Of a stretch of 64,000 nucleotides of DNA, positions 38,831 to 50,098 are shown one piece after another. Position 1 is the stretch's first letter. Every line of letters starts with the position of its first letter. The stretch is from Methylophaga sp. Lineage in GTDB: Bacteria > Pseudomonadota > Gammaproteobacteria > Nitrosococcales > Methylophagaceae. A program made the translations under genes and the position numbers. Where the stretch lies: the NCBI GenBank assembly GCA_002706095.1, contig PAJP01000025.1:310001-374000 (forward strand), in the 5' to 3' direction. The notes below the pieces were generated by a model, which had not been told where the DNA came from, did no database searches, and saw only the letters and a program-made list of their open reading frames with translations.

Positions 38831-39658
38831 ATGAGCGATAATACGAATACTTCACTAAGTAAGCAGCCGACTTATTCGGACATGCTGGTGCAATATCAGC
38901 AATCCTGGTTGAGAAAAGTTAAAAATGGTCTCATCCTGTTTGCGTTGATATTAGTCGCCTGTTGGTATGTCAACTTGCTTGATGTGGATACGCTTGCAAA
39001 TGGTATCCCAGCTATTATGACATTGGCGGGGGAGTCATTCCCCCCCGATTTCAGTAACTTTTCCAGTTGGTTAAAACCTCTACTGGATACCTTAGCAATG
39101 AGTATTGCTGGTACAGCGATAGCGGTAATGTTGTCTGTATTTATTGCGTTTTTTGCTGCCAGAAATACCACGCCCCATCCAATCATTTACCAACTCGCCC
39201 GAATAATCCTGAATGCATTACGTTCGGTTCCAGAATTGATTATGGGCATTATTTTTGTGGCGGCAGTGGGCTTTGGTACTTTACCTGGTGTGCTAGCGCT
39301 GGGTCTGCACTCGGTGGGGATGGTCGGTAAGTTTTTTGCTGAAGCAATTGAACATGTCGATGAAGCACCTATTGAGGCAGCAGAAGCCAGTGGGGCTAGC
39401 CATATGCAAGTGCTTTATCACGCCGTCTTACCTCAGGTTATCTCACAGATGGTAGACATTTCTATCTATCGTTGGGAATACAACTTCCGAGCCTCCACGG
39501 TGATGGGAATGGTGGGGGCTGGTGGTATCGGCTTTGAATTAATGGGCTCGCTTAGAATTATGCAGTATCAAGAAGTGATGGCCATCATGATTGTTATTCT
39601 TGTCATGGTCACTCTGGTTGATGCTCTCAGCAGTTATCTTCGTAAATCGTTTAAGTAA
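38831..39658 (+). CDS. ptxC: phosphite/phosphonate ABC transporter permease
   Basis: The 275-residue inner-membrane permease of the PhnE type has about six hydrophobic segments and the cytoplasmic coupling motif EAAEASGASHMQVLYHAVLP. It follows ptxB by six bases. It completes a standard three-part importer. Confidence 0.92.
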   Translation: MSDNTNTSLSKQPTYSDMLVQYQQSWLRKVKNGLILFALILVACWYVNLLDVDTLANGIPAIMTLAGESFPPDFSNFSSWLKPLLDTLAMSIAGTAIAVMLSVFIAFFAARNTTPHPIIYQLARIILNALRSVPELIMGIIFVAAVGFGTLPGVLALGLHSVGMVGKFFAEAIEHVDEAPIEAAEASGASHMQVLYHAVLPQVISQMVDISIYRWEYNFRASTVMGMVGAGGIGFELMGSLRIMQYQEVMAIMIVILVMVTLVDALSSYLRKSFK

Positions 39659-39667
39659 GAGTAAATA

Positions 39668-40666
39668 ATGAAACCACGCGTTGTGATCACACATAAAGTG
39701 CACCGAGAAACACTGAATTATCTTTCTGAGCATTGTGATGTTATTAGTAATCAGTCTGAGGCTTCTCTAAGCCAAGATGAGTTAATGAACCGAGTCTCCC
39801 AAGCAGACGGGATGATGGCTTTCATGCCAGACAAGGTAGACGAGTCATTTTTACGTGCTTGCCCAAATCTCAGAGTAATAGGCGCCGCACTAAAGGGCTA
39901 TGACAACTTTGATGTAAAGGCCTGCCAGGACTCCGGGGTTTGGTTTACGGTGGTGCCGGATTTATTAACGGTACCGACGGCTGAACTGACCATCGCATTA
40001 ATGACGGGGCTAATGCGTAATGTTCTAGCTGCTGACAGTTATGTTCGCAGCGGTCAGTTTTCGGGATGGCGTCCGACGTTTTACGGGATGGGAATCGCAG
40101 GTTCAACGGTGGGTATTATTGGTATGGGCGCTATTGGTAAAGCGATTACTGAAAGGCTGGCTGGTTGGGGCGCTGAGCTTCTTTACACGGATCAATCCAG
40201 ACTCTCTGAAGATTATGAAACAGCCTTGGGCCTTGCCTTCGTTGAGCTTGAGGATTTGTTGAAACGTTCTGATGTCGTCATTCTGGCACTGGCCCTGAAT
40301 GACGAGACATATCATCTAATAAGTAATGAACAGTTGAGCGTAATGAAGCAGGGGGCTTATGTGATTAACCCTTGTCGTGGTTCAGTTATTTCTGAACAGG
40401 CTGTGCTGGAAATGCTTAAATCGGGCCACCTTGGTGGTTATGCAGCTGATGTGTTTGAAATGGAAGACTGGGCTATTACTGAGCGGCCCAAACATATTGA
40501 TCCGCAGTTGCTGGCTCAGCCTAATACATTATTCACCGCCCATATCGGTTCGGCCGTGAAAAGAGTAAGGCAAGAGATTGAGCTACGTGCAGCTGAAAAT
40601 ATTATTCAGGTATTGAGTGGGGAGCAACCTCAGGATGCAATCAATCTTATCGAGAAAAAGCCTTAA
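39668..40666 (+). CDS. ptxD: phosphite dehydrogenase (phosphonate dehydrogenase)
   Basis: PtxD oxidises phosphite to phosphate with NAD. The 332-residue D-2-hydroxyacid-dehydrogenase fold protein matches PtxD specifically, not just the superfamily: lysine 76 (ALKGYDNFD), arginine 237 (NPCRGSV), glutamate 266 (FEMEDWA) and histidine 292 (HIGSAV) fall at the same numbers I recall for the Pseudomonas stutzeri enzyme, as do VPDLLTVPTAEL and GGYAADVFEMEDWA. The NAD site is VGIIGMGAIG; aspartate 175 after the second strand predicts preference for NAD over NADP. ptxE begins after two bases. Confidence 0.96.
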   Translation: MKPRVVITHKVHRETLNYLSEHCDVISNQSEASLSQDELMNRVSQADGMMAFMPDKVDESFLRACPNLRVIGAALKGYDNFDVKACQDSGVWFTVVPDLLTVPTAELTIALMTGLMRNVLAADSYVRSGQFSGWRPTFYGMGIAGSTVGIIGMGAIGKAITERLAGWGAELLYTDQSRLSEDYETALGLAFVELEDLLKRSDVVILALALNDETYHLISNEQLSVMKQGAYVINPCRGSVISEQAVLEMLKSGHLGGYAADVFEMEDWAITERPKHIDPQLLAQPNTLFTAHIGSAVKRVRQEIELRAAENIIQVLSGEQPQDAINLIEKKP

Positions 40667-40668
40667 CT

Positions 40669-41535
40669 ATGTTAAACCCACAATGGCTTAAAACACTGAA
40701 AGTAGTGATTTCTGAGCAAGGTTTTCAGGCCGCTGCTGAAAGACTGTCAATTTCACAACCTACAGTTTCATTGCATGTTTCAAAACTGGAGCAACAACTG
40801 GGTGTGGCCCTTATTAAAAGGAACAGAAGTGCTTGCTATCCGACACAGTCTGCAAAGCGCCTTTTACCTTTTATTGATTCGATTTTAAAGTTAAATCAAC
40901 AAGCGGTGGAAGCTATCAAAACGGACTCTATCAGAGTGGGGTCAAGTTCAAATATCGGCATATATATGTTACAGCCCTATGTGCGAAGTTATCTGGATAA
41001 GCCGGATTCGGCACAAATTAAACTAATGATTGATGACAACCCGACGATCGTTAATAAAATGGCAAATTTTGAGTTGGATGTTGCTGTGGTGGAGTGGTGG
41101 CAACCTATAGCTGGTTTTGTCGCCAAATTATGGCGCGTTGAACCACTGGTAATGATTACGTCACCCAAACATCCTATGGCAGAACTGGATGATATCAGCC
41201 TTGATCAACTGCAATATATCGACTTGATTGGTGGAGAAAAAGGCACCGGCACGGGAAGGATCTTGAGTGAAAAGTTCAACGGTAAACTAAAAGTACCAGG
41301 CGTTTCTATGCAGCTGGGCAGTACGGAAGCGGTTAAACAAGCTGTAAAAGAAAATCTCGGTGTGTCGTTGGTGTCTGCTTCCACCATTATCGATGAAGTA
41401 GGCAGGGGAACACTCGCTGCTGTGCCAATAGCAGGTGGCACGCTTAATAAGACGCTTCTTATTGTCCAAAGAGAAGAAACAGTGGCTGATGCGTCCTATC
41501 AGTCATTTATTCAGCATATAGGTGAATACCGCTAA
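40669..41535 (+). CDS. ptxE: LysR-family regulator PtxE
   Basis: The 288-residue protein has an N-terminal winged helix-turn-helix (GFQAAAERLSISQPTVSLHVSKLEQQLG) and a LysR effector domain. Known ptx clusters end with a LysR gene called ptxE, and this one starts two bases after ptxD. The effector is unknown. It is written in the same direction as its presumed targets rather than divergently. Confidence 0.88.
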   Translation: MLNPQWLKTLKVVISEQGFQAAAERLSISQPTVSLHVSKLEQQLGVALIKRNRSACYPTQSAKRLLPFIDSILKLNQQAVEAIKTDSIRVGSSSNIGIYMLQPYVRSYLDKPDSAQIKLMIDDNPTIVNKMANFELDVAVVEWWQPIAGFVAKLWRVEPLVMITSPKHPMAELDDISLDQLQYIDLIGGEKGTGTGRILSEKFNGKLKVPGVSMQLGSTEAVKQAVKENLGVSLVSASTIIDEVGRGTLAAVPIAGGTLNKTLLIVQREETVADASYQSFIQHIGEYR

Positions 41536-41578
41536 GCGTTTACAAAAATGCGGTTGCTAAAATGTAATGAAGCCGGAC

Positions 41579-41908
41579 TTAATTATCTTTAGTAGGTGTA
41601 TAAATTGGGCTGGGGAAAGTCGCTATTTTGCCATCAAATTCGGTGATCTTGGCTAAACCTTTCTTGGTCACCGAATCAATTCTTAATACCGCATGCATCG
41701 GAATGTAGGTACGAGTCACATCAGCAAATTCGTCTTTGAGTTTTTCGTGACTGGGGTCTAATACCACTGAGGTGTGGGTGTCCCAGACAAAATCACCAAT
41801 TTCGATAAAACCAAACAAGCCACCCTGGCTGAGTTCGCGGGCGTAAAGTTCGTAACGTTGGCCGGCTTGGATAAATTCAACACGGTATAAGAGTTCTTGT
41901 TTGCTCAT
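41579..41908 (-). CDS. DUF1820 family protein
   Basis: This 109-residue soluble protein (YRVEFIQAGQRYELYARELS near the start) matches the DUF1820 family, which has no known function. No signal peptide or membrane segment is visible. It converges on ptxE and lies between the ptx cluster and repeat copy C. Confidence 0.82.
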   Translation of the reverse strand: MSKQELLYRVEFIQAGQRYELYARELSQGGLFGFIEIGDFVWDTHTSVVLDPSHEKLKDEFADVTRTYIPMHAVLRIDSVTKKGLAKITEFDGKIATFPSPIYTPTKDN

Positions 41909-42066
41909 GGGGTCTTTGTTTCGCTTTGTGGCTGCTATTTACGGATGTTAGTGGAACTGCTCGTTGCAGTCGGTTTAGGATTAAATGGGGGTGGAGGTGT
42001 CGTTTTCAAGCATTTGCTTGGGGCTAGGGGTGAAATCCTATAGATGATTTACTTTTTCACATCAGG

Positions 42067-42483
42067 CGCTGCCGCTGGGGCGTTCATTTTTTGCTTGGCC
42101 AAAAAACGAACCAAAAAAGGCCAGCCCAAGCTTGCCCTGCGGGTTCCCTGTGCTTCTCAATCAATTTGGAACACAATGAAAACTCGCTACGCTCAGACAC
42201 TCATTGTGTTTTATCGCAAATTAATTTGCGATGCTCGGCAGCGCAAAGGGCGGTTAAACTCTTTCTGCAAAAGGTTATTTTCAAATCCCCCGTTTGTGCT
42301 GACGAGTAGCGGAGTTTTATCTGGATCATGATTGGTCAGTGTCTGACCGAAGGGAGTTTTGACTAATCACCAGATAAAGCGAGCAACGCAGTGGAGCCGC
42401 AGGCCAGCACGGTGGGGTGCCCTAGGGTTGTTAGGGAAATGGGCAAACATTTCCCTAACTCACCATCAAGGCGAAATTGACGA
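42067..42483. repeat. dispersed intergenic repeat, long copy C
   Basis: This stretch matches copy A in block order: head CGCTGCCGC...TTCATT, hairpin I (42087-42106), hairpin II (42134-42251), middle block with CCCCGTTTGTGCTGACGA (42287-42304), a 69-base tail block (42376-42444) differing from copy A at four positions, and the last block ATTTCCCTAACTCACCATCA. It fills most of the 605-base gap between the DUF1820 gene and the bacterioferritin gene. Overlapping open frames of 63-95 codons run through it but have no protein character. Confidence 0.82.
42134..42251. repeat. hairpin II of copy C with the conserved 21-base loop
   Basis: ACACAATGA (42171-42179) pairs perfectly with TCATTGTGT (42201-42209) around the loop 42180-42200, which begins AAACTCGCTACGCTCA. 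Outer arms are AATTTG/CAAATT (42163-42168 with 42217-42222) and GCCC-TGCG with CGCA-GGGC (42134-42141 with 42242-42251). The stems share no sequence with copy A. Confidence 0.8.
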
Positions 42484-42513
42484 GCTTGGAGAGCGTATCC
42501 AGCCTAACGAGAA

Positions 42514-42996
42514 CTACTCCGCTTCGGCCAATGTCATGGCTTGCAGATAATTTTCCAGTCCCATTTTGTCAATCAGGCCAAGCTGTTGTTCTAACCAGTG
42601 GGTGTGATCCAGCTCGGTATCTTCCAGCTGTTGTTTGAGCATTTTACGGGTTTCATAGTCTTTTTCGGCTTCGCAAAGAGCAATTCCATCACGCAGGTTT
42701 TTGACGACGGCGTATTCCAAGTCGAGGTCATTTTGTAGCATCTCTTTGACGGTGTGACCAACATGAAGTGGTTCGCGGTGTGTCAGGTCGGGCATGCCTT
42801 CCAGAAACAAAATGCGTTTGATCATTTGGTCGGCGTGTTCGGTTTCGTCCTGCATTTCGTGAGCGATGCGATTATAGAGGCGAGTCAGTCCCCAGTCTTC
42901 ATACATACGTGAGTGAATGAAGTATTGATCCATAGCGGTCAGTTCGCCTGCGAGTAATGTATTGAGAAGTTCAATAACTTTTGGGCTGCCTTTCAT
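42514..42996 (-). CDS. bfr: bacterioferritin-family iron storage protein without the heme methionine
   Basis: The 160-residue four-helix protein begins [21 protein letters not shown], the normal start; the frame is open back to 43029. Ferroxidase ligands glutamate 18, glutamate 51 and histidine 54 are present (DETEHADQ). Residue 52, the methionine that binds heme in heme-containing bacterioferritins, is threonine here. It should therefore resemble the non-heme bacterioferritin-like subunits, such as Pseudomonas FtnA, which store and oxidise iron but do not bind heme. It is divergent from the ferric-reductase-like gene. Confidence 0.92.
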   Translation of the reverse strand: MKGSPKVIELLNTLLAGELTAMDQYFIHSRMYEDWGLTRLYNRIAHEMQDETEHADQMIKRILFLEGMPDLTHREPLHVGHTVKEMLQNDLDLEYAVVKNLRDGIALCEAEKDYETRKMLKQQLEDTELDHTHWLEQQLGLIDKMGLENYLQAMTLAEAE

Positions 42997-43165
42997 ATGC
43001 TGATCCTGTTTTGTATGTGCTAAAAACACGCTGTTTTTGATGTGCGTTTGTTGTCATTGTAATCAAACTAGTCAGACCATGCAGATCTGATTATGACGTT
43101 AACGTTGCCTTAACTTTTGTTGGGTTAAATTAGCCGTAAGAATTCCATCACTTCATCAGAGACTC

Positions 43166-44503
43166 ATGAAAAAGATTAAATATGCCTTTCTCACAGCACT
43201 GTTATTGCCCACTGCGTTGTGGTTGATGGCCGATAATTTATGGCCAGCTCCGTTTACTTACTTTTCGTTTAGGGCTGTATTTGTTCAATACAGTGGTGTC
43301 ATCGCCATAGCCGTAATGAGTATCGCGATGTTGTTGGCATTGAGACCAAAGATTGTTGAGCCTTTTTTTCATGGTCTGGACAAGATGTACCGTTTGCATA
43401 AATGGCTGGGTATCAGTGCGCTGGTATTTGCGGTATCACATTGGTGGTTTGCAAAAGGCACGAAATGGATGGTGGGCTGGGGTTGGCTAGTTAAACCTGA
43501 GCGTGGCCCCAGAGGCGCGCAGCCAGAGTTAGGTTTCTGGGAAGGCTTATTTCGTTCACAGCGTGGCTTAGCTGAGACTATTGGTGAGTGGGCTTTTTAT
43601 GTTGCTGCTTTGTTGATTGTGCTGGCTTTAATTAAACGTTTTCCTTATCGCTTATTTGCTAAGACGCATAATTTATTAGCGATTACTTATCTGCTATTTG
43701 TTTTTCATGCAGTGATATTACTGCGATTCGAATATTGGTCTCAGCCTATAGGTTGGTTGATGGCCGTATTACTCCTAGGTGGGACTATCTCTGCAGTCTT
43801 GGTGTTGATGGGGCGAGTTGGTGCTAAGCGTAAAATAAGGGGCCATATTACTGAGCTGGAATATCACTCGGATATGCGAGTGATGGAAGTAACGGTAAAA
43901 ATGGATAAAGGCTGGCCTGGGCATAATGCCGGACAGTTTGCTTTTGCGATGTCAGATAAAAAAGAAGGTGCTCATCCCTACACTATCGCTTCAGCCTGGA
44001 ATCCGGACACGCGTTTGATTCGTTTTGTGATTAAAGAGCTGGGTGATCATACGGCACGATTAAAGCAACGTTTGTCAGTGAGTATGCCGGTCATGATGGA
44101 AGGACCCTATGGTGAGTTTAACTTTACGGATGATAAGCCAAGACAGATCTGGATTGGTGCGGGAATCGGCGTCACGCCATTTATTGCTCGCATGAAACGT
44201 TTAGCGGATGAGAGGGATGGTAAAATCATCGACTTTTTTCATCCCACGTCACAGATTAATGATGTCGTCAGACAAAAGTTATCCGCTGATGTAGAAGCCT
44301 CAAACGTCACGCTACACTTAATGGTGGATGATGAAGATGGCCACCTCGATGCAGAACGAATTCGTGCAGCTGTTCCAGACTGGCAAGAGGCCAGTATCTG
44401 GTTTTGTGGGCCATCAGCCTTTGGTGAAGCCTTACGCAAGGACTTCATTCAGCATGGATTACACCCTGATCAGTTTCATCAGGAGTTATTTAAACTGCGA
44501 TAG
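43166..44503 (+). CDS. ferric-reductase-like transmembrane flavoprotein
   Basis: The 445-residue protein has six or so N-terminal membrane segments with paired histidines for two hemes (YRLHKWLG with SHWWF; AKTHNLLA with FVFHAVIL). A cytoplasmic ferredoxin-reductase-like part follows: FAD-binding HPYTIAS and NAD-binding IWIGAGIGVTPFIARM, ending EELF-like HQELFKLR. It belongs to the NOX/FRE superfamily and would pass electrons from NAD(P)H across the membrane. Its position next to bfr suggests iron reduction. The true acceptor is unknown. Confidence 0.85.
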   Translation: MKKIKYAFLTALLLPTALWLMADNLWPAPFTYFSFRAVFVQYSGVIAIAVMSIAMLLALRPKIVEPFFHGLDKMYRLHKWLGISALVFAVSHWWFAKGTKWMVGWGWLVKPERGPRGAQPELGFWEGLFRSQRGLAETIGEWAFYVAALLIVLALIKRFPYRLFAKTHNLLAITYLLFVFHAVILLRFEYWSQPIGWLMAVLLLGGTISAVLVLMGRVGAKRKIRGHITELEYHSDMRVMEVTVKMDKGWPGHNAGQFAFAMSDKKEGAHPYTIASAWNPDTRLIRFVIKELGDHTARLKQRLSVSMPVMMEGPYGEFNFTDDKPRQIWIGAGIGVTPFIARMKRLADERDGKIIDFFHPTSQINDVVRQKLSADVEASNVTLHLMVDDEDGHLDAERIRAAVPDWQEASIWFCGPSAFGEALRKDFIQHGLHPDQFHQELFKLR

Positions 44504-44586
44504 ATGGATTAGTCATCGGCATGAAGCATTCGTTACGATACAATGCCAAGCTCACCCGCCAGTTACACTAGCAAAGAGGAGTTCGC

Positions 44587-45540
44587 ATGCTTCGTCTGTA
44601 CAAAATCGCAAAAGGTCTAATCAAAGAAATTCCGGTTGAGGGAGAGATTTCTGCCGCGCAATTGCGAGAGGCTGATTGGATTGATGCGCTTGAACCAGAT
44701 GATGACGAACGGGCGTTACTGGGTACCTTGTTTAGTGATGAAGTGCCTGATGTGGATGATGTCGAAGAAATCGAAGCGTCAGCACGCTGTTTTACGGATC
44801 AGGACGGTTTGCATGTGCATTCATTATTTCTGGGGTATTCAGAAGGGCGACATCACACGGTTTCTGTTGCCTTCATCCTGCAAGAAGATCGCTTGGTGGC
44901 GATTCGAGATGGTGAGCTGAGTGACTTCCGTTTGCTGCGTATGCGTGCCCGCCGTGGGCAAATCAGCTGCAAAACACCACGTGAGTTACTCATCACCTTG
45001 ATGGAACAAAAGGTCGAAAACCATGCGGATAATCTGGAAGATATCCATCGTGAACTGGAACGAGTCAGCCATTTAGTTTTGGAAGATGAAGCGGCTGATT
45101 TGGAAGATTGCATCAGCCAGTTGGCCAGGCTGGAAGACAGTAACGGAAAGATTCGTCTGTGTTTGATGGATACGCAGCGTGATATTTCCTTTCTGCTCAG
45201 AAATCTACGTGAGGCGACTGAGTCACGTGAAACTTTATATGAGATCCTGCGAGATCTGGAAACGTTGATGTCTCACACCACCTTCCTGTTCGATAAAATC
45301 AACTTCCTGATGGACTCGACACAGGGCTTTATCAATATTCAACAAGCCCAGATCATTAAAACCTTCTCGATTGCCGCCGTCGTGTTTTTACCACCCACAT
45401 TGGTGGCGAGTATTTACGGTATGAACTTCCACGTCATGCCAGAGCTGGATTGGGAATTCGGCTACCCTATGGCAATCGGTTTAATGGTAGCTGCCGGTAT
45501 GGCGCCTTATTTCTACTTTAAACGCAAAGGTTGGTTGTAA
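44587..45540 (+). CDS. corA: CorA-family divalent metal ion transporter
   Basis: The 317-residue protein has a large acidic N-terminal cytoplasmic domain and two C-terminal membrane helices. The first helix ends with the GMN signature (SIYGMNFHVMPEL) required for CorA transport. Magnesium, with cobalt and nickel, is the usual cargo; ZntB relatives move zinc and have the same motif, so the metal is not certain. An AGAGGAG ribosome binding site precedes the ATG. Confidence 0.9.
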   Translation: MLRLYKIAKGLIKEIPVEGEISAAQLREADWIDALEPDDDERALLGTLFSDEVPDVDDVEEIEASARCFTDQDGLHVHSLFLGYSEGRHHTVSVAFILQEDRLVAIRDGELSDFRLLRMRARRGQISCKTPRELLITLMEQKVENHADNLEDIHRELERVSHLVLEDEAADLEDCISQLARLEDSNGKIRLCLMDTQRDISFLLRNLREATESRETLYEILRDLETLMSHTTFLFDKINFLMDSTQGFINIQQAQIIKTFSIAAVVFLPPTLVASIYGMNFHVMPELDWEFGYPMAIGLMVAAGMAPYFYFKRKGWL

Positions 45541-45726
45541 TTGAATCCAAGCTGAGCAGCCAATTATGACTATCTCTATAGCGTGTTGTTGGTTGAGATA
45601 ATCTAGGTTAATTACTCAGCCCAGTTAATAGGTTATGGTCTAGCTGTTTAACGCATTCACCATTATCTTGTGACGTTCACTGCCACAATGATGATGTCTA
45701 TCAGTTCCACATCCTAGGGCAGCGAC

Positions 45727-46664
45727 TTGATTGATTCTTACGATTTTCTTAAGGAAATCCTTAACTCACTTACCGAACATATTGTCGTCATTAATAACCA
45801 GGGCGAGATTGTTTTTGTCAACCAAAGTTGGTGTACTTTCGCCAGCGATAATGAATCGACGATAGAAGACTGGTGTGGCATTAATTACATCAAGGAGTGT
45901 GAAAAAGCTGCCAGTATGGGGGATGAAATCGGTGAGGCTGTTGGAGTCGGTATTAAAGACGTTATCGCTGATAGACAACACTCCTTTTATTACGAATATC
46001 CCTGTCACAGTCCTGAAGAACAGCGTTGGTTTATGATGAGAGTCTTGCCGCTTGATGTGAAAGTGGGGGCTCACTTCATAGTAAGTCACCAGAATATCAC
46101 TGAACGTAAGGTGGCTGAGGAGCGTGTACGAGAGCTGTCCCGTATTGATGGATTAACGCAAATTGCCAATAGACGCCATTTTGATGTCTTTCTCAAACGA
46201 GAGTGGCGACGCTGTCATCGTCTGACATTGCCTTTTTCCATGGCTGTTTTGGATATTGATCACTTTAAACTTTTAAATGATACGTATGTACATCAGGTGG
46301 GGGATGAAGCCTTAGTTCAAGTCGCTCGCGTATTGAAGAATTTTGTAAAAAGACCCAGTGATTTGTGTGCTCGTTATGGTGGTGAAGAGTTTGCTTTGCT
46401 TTGATTTGGGGTGGGTTGGTGGCTTTAGAAGCAGAAGCTATGGCGAACGAGCTACTTGAGCGAGTGGAAAAGCTTGCTATCCCCAATAAAAACGCACCGA
46501 CAAAACCCATATTAACTTGCAGTATTGGTGTGGTGACTGTCTATCCTGAGTCCAATGATGAAATGTGGATATTCGGTGAAGCAGATGACTTGCTGTATCA
46601 AGCGAAAGAGCAAGGCCGGAATCGTGTTATAGGAGTTGACGTTACTATGAATAAGGCTAAATGA
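45727..46664 (+). pseudogene. PAS-GGDEF diguanylate cyclase interrupted by a frameshift
   Basis: From a TTG at 45727 (AGGGC upstream) the first frame encodes a PAS domain (residues about 10-125, with IVVINNQGEIVFVNQSWC) and a GGDEF domain up to RYGGEEFALL, where it stops at 46404. The missing part continues in another frame from about 46401 (ALEAEAMANELLERVEKLA, LTCSIGVVTV, DLLYQAKEQGRNRV) to 46664. One base lost near 46398-46401 explains the break; restoring it gives FALLL followed by the rest of the domain. The catalytic GGEEF is intact but the product would be truncated. Confidence 0.82.
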
Positions 46665-46719
46665 ACTTGTATGGCGAGCATTCGACCTAACTCTAAGTTT
46701 GTAGAGTATTAAATAAAGA

Positions 46720-46749
46720 GACCTGACAGGTAGCACTACCTGCCAGGTC
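46720..46749 (-). terminator. intrinsic terminator of katG
   Basis: GACCTGACAGGTAG (46720-46733) pairs with CTACCTGCCAGGTC (46736-46749) with one mismatch. On the minus strand it is followed by CTCTTTATTT. It lies 15 bases beyond the katG stop. Confidence 0.75.
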
Positions 46750-46763
46750 ATAAAGATTGCTCT

Positions 46764-49041
<2,278 letters not shown>

Positions 49042-49074
49042 AGTAAATTTGAATAATTCAAAGATAATGTTCAG

Positions 49075-49980
49075 TTATTTTGAATGATGTCTGTCAAGTA
49101 CGGATTTAGACATGTCTATCAATTTTTCGATGCTGCTTAGACGAGTAAAATTGGGTCGCATGACAAAGGCTAATTGACGATGTGGACCGGGTTCATCTAG
49201 GTGCATAATGGCGAGATCCGGATAGTGTGATTTGAGTTGGTCAATCGCCATTTCTGGAACCAAAGTCGTGCCCATATTATTGGACACCAGTTGTAAAAGT
49301 GTATTGAGGCTGTTGGTGCGGAAACTTTGATTCACCGATTTAGATGAAACATGACAGGTATTGAGAATATGGTCTTTCAGACAGTGGCCATCCTCTAATA
49401 GCAAGAGCTGATTGAGGTTAAGCTTGTCACTAGTGATTTCTGTGAGTTGGGCATTAGATTCATTTTTGCGGTTAACCAAGAAAAAGTCTTCATCCCAAAA
49501 AGGCATCTCTAACAGACCTTCACAGGGAAACGGTAAGGCTAACAATGCGGTATCGAGCTCGCCTTGTTTTACTTTTTCTACCAGGATGTGTGATTGGTTC
49601 TCAAGAATATTAATTTGTGCCAGTGGGTAATGCTGCTTAATCAGCAATAGCAGCTTAGGTAAAATATAAGGTGTAATAGTAGGTATCACACCAATATTCA
49701 GCGGGTAGCTGAACAGGCTTTTTTGTGTTTGGGCAAAGTTCTGCAAATCTTCTGCTTGCAACATGATCGAGCGTGCTTGAAGTAACACTCTTTTGCCGAT
49801 AGGGGTGATCAATACCTTTTTATTGTCACGCTCAAAAATTTGTAGTCCCAGTCGTTGTTCAAGTTCATGTAGTGCTGTACTCAATGCTGACGGACTGATA
49901 TTGCATTGCTCCGCTGCCTTTTTAAAATGTAAGGTTTCCTCTACAGTGAGTGCATAGCGTAATTGTTTTAGAGATATCAT
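49075..49980 (-). CDS. oxyR: hydrogen peroxide-inducible regulator OxyR
   Basis: This LysR-family protein (301 residues from the ATG at 49980) has an N-terminal helix-turn-helix (HFKKAAEQCNISPSALSTAL) and the OxyR redox pair: cysteines 200 and 209 in LLEDGHCLKDHILNTC, equivalent to C199 and C208 of E. coli. The start at 49980 (MISLKQLRYAL) matches the family; open sequence back to 50046 is unlikely to be used. It precedes katG in the same direction and is divergent from a membrane-protein gene. Confidence 0.93.
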   Translation of the reverse strand: MISLKQLRYALTVEETLHFKKAAEQCNISPSALSTALHELEQRLGLQIFERDNKKVLITPIGKRVLLQARSIMLQAEDLQNFAQTQKSLFSYPLNIGVIPTITPYILPKLLLLIKQHYPLAQINILENQSHILVEKVKQGELDTALLALPFPCEGLLEMPFWDEDFFLVNRKNESNAQLTEITSDKLNLNQLLLLEDGHCLKDHILNTCHVSSKSVNQSFRTNSLNTLLQLVSNNMGTTLVPEMAIDQLKSHYPDLAIMHLDEPGPHRQLAFVMRPNFTRLSSIEKLIDMSKSVLDRHHSK

Positions 49981-50098
49981 CTTTATATTCAACATATTCA
50001 ACAAAACTGGAAGGTAATGAATACGATAGCGATTTTTGGGTAACAAGCGAAGAGCTTAATTGTTAGACTTGCTACTCAATGAACAATCTGAGGTACGA

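Noticed and set aside
42044..42550. Open reading frames of 63-95 codons in the gap before bfr
   Set aside because: They run across the dispersed repeat in several frames, follow its hairpins and have no ribosome binding sites or protein-like composition.
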